DNA from: Haloferax sp046557615
Lineage (GTDB): Archaea > Halobacteriota > Halobacteria > Halobacteriales > Haloferacaceae
Length of the DNA stretch: 64,000 nucleotides
NCBI RefSeq assembly: GCF_046557615.1
Contig: NZ_JBKIII010000002.1
Location: forward strand, 372,001-436,000
Reading direction: 5' to 3'
Part shown: piece after piece, positions 16,692 to 24,366 of the stretch
How the letters are laid out: each line of letters opens with the position of its first letter
Position numbering within the stretch: position 1 is the first letter of the stretch
Made by a program: the position numbers and the translations under genes
Notes under the pieces: generated by a model
The model's database searches: none
What the model was told of the DNA's origin: nothing
Seen by the model: the letters and a program-made list of their open reading frames with translations, nothing else

Positions 16692-17165
16692 ATGGATATT
16701 CGCCCTATCCGCGCCGACGAGGTTCCCGTACTCATCGACGACCTGTGGCTTCCCTTCGCCGACGAGATGCGAGGAATCGACGAACGCGATTCACTCGCTG
16801 AGGAGGTAGATGTCCGCACCGAGGCAATCGACTATCGACGAGCGCAACTCGACGACGAGGACGTACAGACCTTCGTCGCGGTCGAAGATGGGGTCCTCGC
16901 CGGTTATACGACAGTAACGTACTCCGAAGGGCCGTCGGTCTTCGCTCGTGGCCCCCGTGCCAAAATCAAGGACCTCTACGTCGCGCCGGAAAATCGGGGC
17001 GCAGGTTTCGGGACCGAATTGCTCGAACGCGCACACGAGTGGGGCCGCGAGCGAGACTGTGAGAGTGCCGCGCTCACGGTCCACGCCCGCAACGAGACCG
17101 CCCGCCAGTGTTACGAGGCGATGGATTACGAGACGCGATACGTGAAGATGGACCGTCCGCTCTGA
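16692..17165 (+). CDS. GNAT-family N-acetyltransferase
   Basis: 157 residues. The acetyl-CoA-binding core is LYVAPENRGAGFGTELLERA, followed by ALTVHARNETARQCYEAMDY. The N-terminal half (DEVPVLIDDLWLPFADEMRG) is the variable substrate side. The target is unknown. It precedes the YqcI/YcgG gene by 55 bases on the same strand. Confidence 0.88.
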   Translation: MDIRPIRADEVPVLIDDLWLPFADEMRGIDERDSLAEEVDVRTEAIDYRRAQLDDEDVQTFVAVEDGVLAGYTTVTYSEGPSVFARGPRAKIKDLYVAPENRGAGFGTELLERAHEWGRERDCESAALTVHARNETARQCYEAMDYETRYVKMDRPL

Positions 17166-17220
17166 GGGTGTTCGACCTGCAAACCCGAATACTCAAATCT
17201 ACGCACACTAAGCCCCGAAC

Positions 17221-18018
17221 ATGAACGAGTCGGGGCTGCAAGTACTCATGGAGCAGGACGTGCTTCGGCAACGAATCGCCGACGGCGACCTGCCCCAGTG
17301 GGCCGTCCAGCACTACGAGACGTTCCGCGAGACGATGCTCGGCGAGTACGACGGTTCGCCCTTCCCGTGCTACTTCGGCATCGAGTCGGAGCGACAGGGC
17401 GATGCGCTCTACACCTTCGTCGGGTCGATGACCCACAAAGACGACCTGCTCGCCCTCCGCGACACACTCCTCGAATACATCGACGCCTATCCAGACTATT
17501 CGGAGCGATGCTCGCTTGTCGCCTTCTTCAAACCTCCAGCAGACGACCTGAGCGAGGCCGAGTATCACGAACACCTCTGGCACATCCTCCAGTTCCTCCA
17601 CATCAACGACCCCGAACCGTGGCCCGAGGACATTCCCACCGACCCGGATAATACGAAATGGGAGTTCTCCTTCGGCGGCGAACCCATGTTCCCGACTACC
17701 CGCGCGCCATTCTACGACGAGCGCATGAGTCGATTCTGCCCGTGGGGACTGGAAATCACCTTCCAGCCACGCGCCCTCTTCGATGGCATCACCGCCGACA
17801 CCGAGGCAGGCCAACAGGCCCGCGAGGTCATCCAACAGCGCATCGAGGCGTATGATGGCGTCTGCCCTCACGCTAACCTCGGCGACTGGGGCGTCGAAGG
17901 CGACCGCGAGTGGCACCAGTACATGTTCTCCTCCGACGAGTCGCAGGCCCCCGACGAGTGTCCGATTCGCATCACCCGCGAACACCCGAAGATGCCGATG
18001 GCTCCGGCGGACGACTAA
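17221..18018 (+). CDS. YqcI/YcgG family protein (GntA-type heme N-oxygenase relative)
   Basis: 265 residues. Family hallmarks: SPFPCYFGIESERQGDALYT near residue 45, HLWHILQFLH, FSFGGEPMFP, SRFCPWGLEITFQPR and CPIRITREHP at the C terminus. From family knowledge, some YqcI/YcgG proteins such as GntA are heme-dependent N-hydroxylases of amino-acid-derived guanidines; most are uncharacterised. Several conserved His and Cys residues could serve heme, but I cannot assign the ligand. Two bases separate its stop from the next gene's ATG. Confidence 0.8.
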   Translation: MNESGLQVLMEQDVLRQRIADGDLPQWAVQHYETFRETMLGEYDGSPFPCYFGIESERQGDALYTFVGSMTHKDDLLALRDTLLEYIDAYPDYSERCSLVAFFKPPADDLSEAEYHEHLWHILQFLHINDPEPWPEDIPTDPDNTKWEFSFGGEPMFPTTRAPFYDERMSRFCPWGLEITFQPRALFDGITADTEAGQQAREVIQQRIEAYDGVCPHANLGDWGVEGDREWHQYMFSSDESQAPDECPIRITREHPKMPMAPADD

Positions 18019-18020
18019 CG

Positions 18021-18575
18021 ATGGTCGAACTCCCATCTGATGCCGTCTTGGTTTGCATCGACATGCAGACCGGCTTCGACAATCCAGCCTACGGCGAGCG
18101 CAACAACCCCGACATGGAAGCAACGGTCGCCGAGTTACTGGCGACGTGGCGCGAAGGAGAGAAACCCATCGTCCACATTCGTCACGACTCCCAAGAGCCT
18201 GATTCGCCGCTTCGGAGCGACAAAGAAGGCTTCGCGTGGAAACCCGAGGCGGTGCCTGAGGATGGGGAGTTGGTGTTGACGAAACGGGTGAATAGTGGCT
18301 TTATTGGTACTGAGTTAGAGTCGTGGCTTCACGAGAACGACTATTCGACGCTCGTGGTGTGCGGGCTGACCACCGACCACTGTGTTTCGACGACTACCCG
18401 GATGGCCGAGAATTTAGGATTCGAGGTGTATTTGGTCGAAGACGCGGTTGCGACGTTTGAGAGAGAAGGTGTCGATGGGGAGCATTATTCGGCAGAGGAG
18501 ATGCACCGGACCGCGTTGGCGCATCTGAATGGGGAGTTTGCGATGGTTGTGGAATCGGAACACGTGAATCCGTAG
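18021..18575 (+). CDS. Isochorismatase-family cysteine hydrolase
   Basis: 184 residues from ATG 18021. Catalytic features: D in VCIDMQTGFDN (~residue 12), K in LVLTKRVNSGFIGTEL, and nucleophile C in LVVCGLTTDHCVSTTTR. Such enzymes hydrolyse amides, carbamoyl or nicotinamide-type substrates, or vinyl ethers. Tight coupling to the YqcI/YcgG gene suggests a shared pathway. Codon use changes midway: the first ~75 codons are C-ending like neighbours, while from about 18250 the gene turns to G- and T-ending codons (TTG, GTG, GGG, AAT, TTT). Confidence 0.88.
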   Translation: MVELPSDAVLVCIDMQTGFDNPAYGERNNPDMEATVAELLATWREGEKPIVHIRHDSQEPDSPLRSDKEGFAWKPEAVPEDGELVLTKRVNSGFIGTELESWLHENDYSTLVVCGLTTDHCVSTTTRMAENLGFEVYLVEDAVATFEREGVDGEHYSAEEMHRTALAHLNGEFAMVVESEHVNP

Positions 18576-18634
18576 CTGAAGCGAGCATTGGACCGAACAC
18601 AATCTTTTGGCGTTTGTGAGTCCACCCTGTACGT

Positions 18635-18811
18635 ATGAGCAACGACTGCACCTACTGCGGATGCGACATCGAGCGGCACGACCCAGTTTTCGTGAACGAA
18701 GGGACGAATCAGCCTGACGACCAGAGCGGGCAGTTCTGTAACTACGGCTGTCTCGCCGCGTACATCGAACGCGAAGGGCTAACCATCGGTGCGACCTGTG
18801 AACTACCGTGA
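18635..18811 (+). CDS. Zinc-finger microprotein
   Basis: 58 residues from ATG 18635, TGA at 18809-18811. Cysteine pattern CTYCGCD near the N terminus and FCNYGCLAAYIERE later make two CxxC/CxxxC half-sites, a treble-clef-like zinc site common in haloarchaeal microproteins. Function unknown. It lies 53 bases before the CARF-like regulator. Confidence 0.75.
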   Translation: MSNDCTYCGCDIERHDPVFVNEGTNQPDDQSGQFCNYGCLAAYIEREGLTIGATCELP

Positions 18812-18864
18812 AAACGCACCCCGACTCTCTGCCCTTTTTATAACTCCCAGTCCACCCTCAACGT

Positions 18865-19788
18865 ATGCAGACGCACATCGTTCCCGTCGGGTTCGACTAC
18901 GACCGACTCATCGCGCCGCTCATCCGCGACCAGTTGGACGTTGACCGCGTCATCTTACTCGAAGGCGCAGTCGGGAGCGAGGCGAACGTCGAGTACTCTC
19001 GAAACCTCTCGAAGAAACTCGAAAAAGACTTTCAGAATCTTCTGGGTGCCGAAACAGAGCGCGTCGTCGTCTCCGACGTGTACGATTACGACGCCGCCTT
19101 CGAAGAGGCCTACGACCTCATCAACGACGAACTCGACGCGGACGATGAGCGCCGCGAGGAGGACGAGAAACCCGGCGAAGTGTGGGTGAACGTGAGTGCG
19201 ATGCCCCGGCCAGTCTCCTTCGCCTTCGCCACCGCCGCGCACTCAATTATGGTGGAGCGGCAAGCCGATAGAGACCGCATCCACACCTACTACACAGCAC
19301 CCGAGAAGTACCTCGAGTCCGAACTCGCCGAGGAACTCCGAACCGGGCGCGACCTGTTGCAGTCGATTCTCGATTCCGGCGAAATCGACGAACAGGAGAT
19401 TCGAGAACGCCTCGACACCTCTTCTGACCTGCTCTCGGAGTTCGACGAACGCGGGACGACTATCGGCGCGAAGAAAATCGGCGACCGACACATCGTGGAA
19501 CTCCCTGTTGCGTCCTTCTCGAACGTCAAACCCTTCGAGGAAGTTATCCTGTTCAAACTCGGCGAACACGGCGAATTCGGCTCTGTCTCCGAACTCGCCG
19601 AAGCATTGGCCCGCGAGATGAACGAAGAGTACACCGACTCCTTCCGGTCGAAAGTCATCTACAACGTGGACCGCCTCGGCCCCGGCGGAAAGGGCTACAT
19701 CGAGCAAGAAGAAGTCGGCAAATCCTATCGCACGCGCCTCTCCCGAATCGGCGAGTTGTGGGTTCGCTCCCACGCCGACAACGAGTAG
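18865..19788 (+). CDS. CARF-like/winged-helix transcriptional regulator (HFX_2341 family, DUF6293)
   Basis: 307 residues. The N-terminal ~150 form a Rossmann-like domain: HIVPVGFDYDRLIAPLI, VILLEG, then VWVNVSAMPRPVSFAFATAA, which resembles the ligand-loop region of CARF domains, and IHTYYTAPEKYLES. Residues ~205-305 look like a winged helix (FEEVILFKLGEHGEFGSVSE, AREMNEEYTDSFRSKVIYNV, SYRTRLSRIGELWV). CARF domains bind cyclic oligonucleotides or other nucleotides; the ligand here is unknown and no CRISPR genes are in the window. Confidence 0.82.
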   Translation: MQTHIVPVGFDYDRLIAPLIRDQLDVDRVILLEGAVGSEANVEYSRNLSKKLEKDFQNLLGAETERVVVSDVYDYDAAFEEAYDLINDELDADDERREEDEKPGEVWVNVSAMPRPVSFAFATAAHSIMVERQADRDRIHTYYTAPEKYLESELAEELRTGRDLLQSILDSGEIDEQEIRERLDTSSDLLSEFDERGTTIGAKKIGDRHIVELPVASFSNVKPFEEVILFKLGEHGEFGSVSELAEALAREMNEEYTDSFRSKVIYNVDRLGPGGKGYIEQEEVGKSYRTRLSRIGELWVRSHADNE

Positions 19789-19819
19789 TGAGAGCGGGAT
19801 TACGACAGAATCGAAGCGG

Positions 19820-20875
19820 TTAGAAGTCCAGGCCCAACGAGTCACCACTGGGTTCGAGTGGACTCGTCGGCAGGCTCTCTGGCGGTTCGGGGAGGTTGTA
19901 GCCGCCGGGTGCAACGTCGTTCGGGCCGTCGGGGTAGAACACCGAGGCGAGGAGTTGGATGTGGTCGCGGCCCACGTCAAGTTCGAACTGGCCGCCACCG
20001 TAGAGGTTCATCTCTCGTTCTTCGGCGTATTCGATGGTGTCGAAGAGTGATTCGACCGTCCCGAAGCGTGAGGGCTTGATGTTCAGCCACGAGGGTTCGA
20101 AGGGCAGTTCTTCGACAGATTCGACGCCAGTAATTGGGGCGTCCCACGAAACTCTCGCTTCCTCGCCGTCGAACAGTGGGCGTGTCTCGTCGGTAAACGC
20201 CGGGTCTTCGATGACGGCCTCGGGGAACCCAGACAGCACGCGTTCGTAGAGTTCTGCGTCGGGTGCTTGGTCCACGCTGGTGCCTTCGTATCGGCCTTTG
20301 AGGTCGAGAATTCGGACGCAATCGAGTGTCGAGAGCGTCGCCACGAGGTCGTCGTCCCACGCCGATATCGGGTCGAGTTTGAACTCCATGTTCGAATCGC
20401 GTTCGAGAAGCATCTCCACGCGGTCGGCCGTGGGGTCGTCTCCGAGGCGGGTACTCACTGCGAATCGCACTGGATGACGCTCACGGCCGACAGCGCGTGC
20501 GAGGTCAGTCTCGTTCTGTCGAAGAGCGAGGTCCAACCCCGCCGATTCGACCGCCCAGCGACGGTAATGCTCGGAAGACTCGCGCTCGGGTTCTTTGGTC
20601 GGAAAGAGGTCAACGTCGTCGAGAACAGCCGAGAACTCGGCGAAAGAGTCGTAGTCGCCCACGAGATCGAACACGTCGTCGTCCGTCTCAGCGAGCGCGT
20701 CGTGGTCTTCTGTGTCGTACGTCACGTCTTCGCCACGACCGGTTTCGCTACCTCCAGAGAGTGCGAAAACGGTCGTCTTGCGGAGAAAGCCACTGGAGGT
20801 GTCGCGTTCGAACTGCTCGCGCGAGACGGATTCGAGGGAGAGCGGAAGGTCAGCGACGTGGTCGAACAGTGTCAT
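19820..20875 (-). CDS. Enolase-superfamily-like protein
   Basis: 351 residues. The C-terminal barrel shows superfamily landmarks: MEFKLD (possible catalytic Lys), CVRILDLKG (Asp ligand), EAVIEDPAF (Glu ligand), VSWDAPI (Asp ligand) and WLNIKPSRFGTV (second Lys). It closes with YGGGQFELDVGRDHIQLLA and PNDVAPGGYN. Divalent metal ligands and both lysines are thus present, as in o-succinylbenzoate synthase or racemase types. The reaction is unknown and no pathway genes are adjacent. Confidence 0.75.
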   Translation of the reverse strand: MTLFDHVADLPLSLESVSREQFERDTSSGFLRKTTVFALSGGSETGRGEDVTYDTEDHDALAETDDDVFDLVGDYDSFAEFSAVLDDVDLFPTKEPERESSEHYRRWAVESAGLDLALRQNETDLARAVGRERHPVRFAVSTRLGDDPTADRVEMLLERDSNMEFKLDPISAWDDDLVATLSTLDCVRILDLKGRYEGTSVDQAPDAELYERVLSGFPEAVIEDPAFTDETRPLFDGEEARVSWDAPITGVESVEELPFEPSWLNIKPSRFGTVESLFDTIEYAEEREMNLYGGGQFELDVGRDHIQLLASVFYPDGPNDVAPGGYNLPEPPESLPTSPLEPSGDSLGLDF

Positions 20876-20917
20876 CGGGCGGTGGTTCGTGCGCGACGAT
20901 GAAAAGCGTGGGTCAGC

Positions 20918-21679
20918 TCAGAGCGTGCCGAGTTCGAGCTTTTTGATTCGGGTTGCGAGCGAGAGGAAGGTCGCAAAGAGCGTCAGGAAGACGGCACCGG
21001 CGGCGGCGACTTGGAGGACCGTCGTCCCGTAGGCCATCGCGGAATCAGCGAGTGGGAGAGCGGTGTGGTGCGGGTCGCCAACGATTGGGTAGAAGTAATC
21101 GACGAGGTCGTTGAAGCCGTACCACGCCACAGCGAGTGCGACAGCGCCAATCGGGAACTCCGAATAGCGCTGGATGAGGAACGCTTCGACCACCATGGCG
21201 AGGTGGCTGAAGAACAAGAAGAGGTACATCGGGAACCACGTGTAGGCGAGGAAGGAGTCCGAAAAGGCGGCGAGGACGAAGGGCGTCCAGAGGCCGAGTT
21301 TCCAGCAGCCGAAGAAGGCGAGTGCATTCACGTACTCGTTCGACCGACCGAGTTTCCAGAGTGCGAGCGAGAGTGCGATAAACAGGGTTGCGACGGGGCT
21401 ATCGGGGACGAAGGGCCACATCACGAGTGGCTCTTGGGCGAACTGGAGTTGGATAACCGGGTCAGAGAACGGGTGGATGCCGTAGTACCAGAAACCAAAC
21501 GCGGTGCCGACGAGGTTGACGATGACGACGAGCCATGCGATGTTGAGCCCGAAGTTTTCCAGCCATCGCGGGAGCGGTGCGAGCCACCACGGGAGGTTCG
21601 TATGTGGGGGTAACTCATCGTCTCCGAACAGACGGCTCGGGTCGTCGAGATACCGGCGGAGTTGCGTCGCCGCGTCCAT
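20918..21679 (-). CDS. DUF1405 membrane protein
   Basis: 253 residues from the ATG at 21677-21679. It has six or seven membrane segments (LNIAWLVVIVNLVGTAFGFW, VATLFIALSLALW, LGLWTPFVLAAF, YLFLFFSHLAMVVEAFLIQR) and an acidic soluble N terminus. Family markers: FGFWYYGIHPF, FVPDSPVATLF and GFNDLVDYFYP. No function is known for the family. The gene is 38 bases upstream of, and reads toward, the enolase-like gene, possibly one transcript. Confidence 0.85.
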   Translation of the reverse strand: MDAATQLRRYLDDPSRLFGDDELPPHTNLPWWLAPLPRWLENFGLNIAWLVVIVNLVGTAFGFWYYGIHPFSDPVIQLQFAQEPLVMWPFVPDSPVATLFIALSLALWKLGRSNEYVNALAFFGCWKLGLWTPFVLAAFSDSFLAYTWFPMYLFLFFSHLAMVVEAFLIQRYSEFPIGAVALAVAWYGFNDLVDYFYPIVGDPHHTALPLADSAMAYGTTVLQVAAAGAVFLTLFATFLSLATRIKKLELGTL

Positions 21680-21791
21680 ATTGTGGGCTTGGAGGGCGAC
21701 CGGAAAGCCGTGCCGGTCTTCCGAACACCGCCGTGACATGTATTGACGGGCGGAAGTAACCGCTTAAGTAGGGCCAGTCCAACCCACGGAT

Positions 21792-22700
21792 ATGCCTGAG
21801 GAGACCGACCTCAACGAACTCCGTCGCGGGACTGAACTGGTCAAGCGCGGATTCGCGCAGATGCAGAAGGGTGGCGTCATCATGGACGTCGTCAACGCCG
21901 AACAGGCGAAGATCGCCGAGGAAGCGGGCGCAGTGGCCGTGATGGCACTCGAAGCCGTCCCCGCGGACATCCGCAAACGCGGCGGCGTCTCTCGGATGGC
22001 TGACCCCGAGACGGTCGAAGAAATCATCGATGCAGTCTCCATCCCGGTGATGGGCAAAGCACGCATCGGTCACTACACCGAAGCGCAGATTCTCGAATCC
22101 ATCGGCGTGGACATGGTCGACGAGAGTGAGGTACTCACCCCTGCCGACAACGAGTATCACATCGACAAGCGCGAGTTCACCGCCCCGTTCGTCTGCGGCG
22201 CTCGCAACCTCCCCGAAGCACTCCGCCGCATCCACGAGGGTGCTGCGATGATTCGCACCAAGGGTGAAGCAGGCACGGGCGACGTGAATCAGGCGGTCAC
22301 CCACCAGCGCACCATCAAGCACCAGATTCGCACCTTGACCGGTCTCCAGCACGACGAGCGCGAGAAGTGGGCACGCGAACACGAAGCCCCAATCGACCTC
22401 GTTCACGAGACCGCCGAGATGGGTCGGCTTCCAGTCGTCAACTTCGCGGCAGGCGGTATCGCAACGCCCGCCGACGCCGCACTCATGATGTACCACGAGT
22501 GCGACGGCATCTTCGTTGGCTCCGGTATCTTCGGTGCCGAGAACCCCGAAGTGATGGGCAAGGCAGTCGTCGAAGCCGTCAACAACTGGGACGACCCTGC
22601 GAAACTCGCCGAGATTTCCTCGGGTATCGGCAAGGGCATGAAAGGCGAAGCGAACGTCGATATGCCCGAAGAGAAGAAACTGCAAGGCCGCGGCGTCTAA
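21792..22700 (+). CDS. pdxS: Pyridoxal 5'-phosphate synthase lyase subunit
   Basis: 302 residues. Builds PLP from ribose 5-phosphate, glyceraldehyde 3-phosphate and ammonia with PdxT. Motifs: KGGVIMDVVNAEQAKIAEEA, VMALEAVPADIRKRGGVSRM, PVMGKARIGHYTEAQILES, FVCGARNLPEALRRI, GEAGTGDVNQAV and NFAAGGIATPADAALMM. The glutaminase subunit gene pdxT is not within the window. Confidence 0.97.
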   Translation: MPEETDLNELRRGTELVKRGFAQMQKGGVIMDVVNAEQAKIAEEAGAVAVMALEAVPADIRKRGGVSRMADPETVEEIIDAVSIPVMGKARIGHYTEAQILESIGVDMVDESEVLTPADNEYHIDKREFTAPFVCGARNLPEALRRIHEGAAMIRTKGEAGTGDVNQAVTHQRTIKHQIRTLTGLQHDEREKWAREHEAPIDLVHETAEMGRLPVVNFAAGGIATPADAALMMYHECDGIFVGSGIFGAENPEVMGKAVVEAVNNWDDPAKLAEISSGIGKGMKGEANVDMPEEKKLQGRGV

Positions 22701-22732
22701 GCGAGTTCTCACTACTTTCGTTTTTCACCACA

Positions 22733-22748
22733 CTGAGCGACCGCTCAG
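22733..22748. terminator. Palindrome between convergent pdxS and stress-protein genes
   Basis: CTGAGCG-AC-CGCTCAG, perfect seven-base arms. T-runs flank it: CGTTTTTC on the plus strand at ~22719 and CGTTTTC on the minus strand at ~22753. The position between convergent genes fits a bidirectional 3'-end region. Confidence 0.45.
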
Positions 22749-22796
22749 GGACTGAAAACGAGAGAATCGAATGTGCTGCTCTTCGCTGTGCAGTGT

Positions 22797-23288
22797 TTAG
22801 ACAGAGAGACTGGTGGCTTGCTTCGAGGCCGCGTCGTCTTCGTCGGCGAGGAGGACGGTGACTGGGCCGTCGAAGTTGAGCATGACCTTCTGGGTCACGT
22901 CGCGGGAGATGAGTTTCCCGGTAGGCGAGCGGCGGCGACCCGAAATGAAGAGGTGGTCGCAGGCTTCCCAGCGTGCGGTTTCGAGGATGGTGTCTTCTTC
23001 TGGGCCGATGTCGGCGATGACGCGGTAGTCCACGTTGATGCCGTCGAGTGCCTCACGAGCGAGTTGCTTTGCCTTTCGAGCGGCGGAGTTGGTCGCCTGG
23101 TCGATACCGTAGACGACGTCCGAAGAGTTCACCTTGGCGAGCGCAGAGCGGGTTCGTTCGAACTCCTTGTCCGGGAGGATGGTGAGGATGATGAGTTCTG
23201 CCCCACTGCCGGATGCGAATGCGCCTGCTTCCCGAAGGATTCGTTTCGACCGCTCATCTGGTGTCACGACGACGAGTGCACGTTCCAT
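22797..23288 (-). CDS. Universal stress protein (UspA family)
   Basis: 163 residues from the ATG at 23286-23288. Rossmann-like UspA fold starting ERALVVVTPDERSKRILREA; the C-terminal segment SGRRRSPTGKLISRDVTQKV then GPVTVLLAD corresponds to the ATP-binding loop but is Arg-rich and departs from the strict G-2x-G-9x-G pattern. The substrate or partner is unknown. Confidence 0.85.
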   Translation of the reverse strand: MERALVVVTPDERSKRILREAGAFASGSGAELIILTILPDKEFERTRSALAKVNSSDVVYGIDQATNSAARKAKQLAREALDGINVDYRVIADIGPEEDTILETARWEACDHLFISGRRRSPTGKLISRDVTQKVMLNFDGPVTVLLADEDDAASKQATSLSV

Positions 23289-23422
23289 GTCTTTAGATAT
23301 TATGCGAAGATGATAAAAACCTTCTCGGAATCGTGTTAACACGAACCGTGGTATCTTGTTACGAGGTCTGAAACGCGCGAAATCGTCAAAATAATCTGTG
23401 CGTGTGTTTGTCTATGTACGAG

Positions 23423-24304
23423 TCAGAAATCGAAAATTTCTGCCCCACTTCCGACACGAGTCTTGTAGGCACGGGCGTCCACGTTCGCGTCGTCGAACGC
23501 CTCGACCATCGCCCCTGCGACGCGGGTTCGGTACTCGGGACGACACGCGGCGAGGATGGATGGGCCTGCTCCCGAGACGGTGACCCCGGTCGCCCCGGCG
23601 TCGAGTGCGGCCTCGCGGACGCCCTCGTAGCCAGTGATAAGTTCTGCTCGGGCGGGCGTGACGACTCGGTCGTCCATCCCGGCACCGACGAGTTCGGGGT
23701 CACGACGACACATGCCGACGGTGAGCGTCGCAGCGTGGCCGACGGTGTGAACCATGTCTTCGATGCCCGCCCGATTCGGGACGACACGCCGCGCATCGCG
23801 CGTCGAAACCGCGATTTCGGGGAGACACGCGACGAGCGGAATGTCGGTATCGACTGTCGTCACACCGTTTGCGGTTGCGACAGTAAAGCCGCCAAGTAAC
23901 GCGGGTGCGACGTTGTCTGCGTGGGCCTCGCCGGAGACGACTGCTTCGCCTTCGGCGGCGACGGGAACCAACTCTTCGCGCGACAGGCCACGGTCGTACA
24001 ACTCGTTGAGTGCGAGTGCTGCGGCGGCCGAACTGGCCGCCGAAGAGCCAAGCCCCGACGAGGGCCGAACGCCCTTGTCGATACGGATGTGTGCCGGTGC
24101 GTCGAGTTCTTCGGCAACTGCTCCTACGACGTTTCGATTGGGGTCGGTCGGGATGTACTGACTGCCGACACCAGTCACTTCGATTGTTGTCCGGTCCGCT
24201 TTCTCGACGTGAACGACGTCTGCTGGGCGGTCGAGAGCGACACCGAATACGTCGAATCCACTCCCGAGATTTGCGCTCGTGGCGGGTGCGCGGACCGTAA
24301 CCAT
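23423..24304 (-). CDS. thrB: Homoserine kinase
   Basis: 293 residues from the ATG at 24302-24304. GHMP kinase: VRAPATSANLGSGFDVFGVA at the N terminus and the ATP loop VRPSSGLGSSAASSAAAAL near residue 88. Also SGEAHADNVAPALLGG and GVTVSGAGPSILAAC. It phosphorylates homoserine in threonine synthesis. It is 62 bases downstream of the histidine kinase gene, same strand. Confidence 0.95.
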   Translation of the reverse strand: MVTVRAPATSANLGSGFDVFGVALDRPADVVHVEKADRTTIEVTGVGSQYIPTDPNRNVVGAVAEELDAPAHIRIDKGVRPSSGLGSSAASSAAAALALNELYDRGLSREELVPVAAEGEAVVSGEAHADNVAPALLGGFTVATANGVTTVDTDIPLVACLPEIAVSTRDARRVVPNRAGIEDMVHTVGHAATLTVGMCRRDPELVGAGMDDRVVTPARAELITGYEGVREAALDAGATGVTVSGAGPSILAACRPEYRTRVAGAMVEAFDDANVDARAYKTRVGSGAEIFDF

Positions 24305-24366
24305 GCCCCGCAGTTCCCGTATCGCAGATAAAAAGGTGGCGAACGTCGCAACCGACTGTCCGCCGT

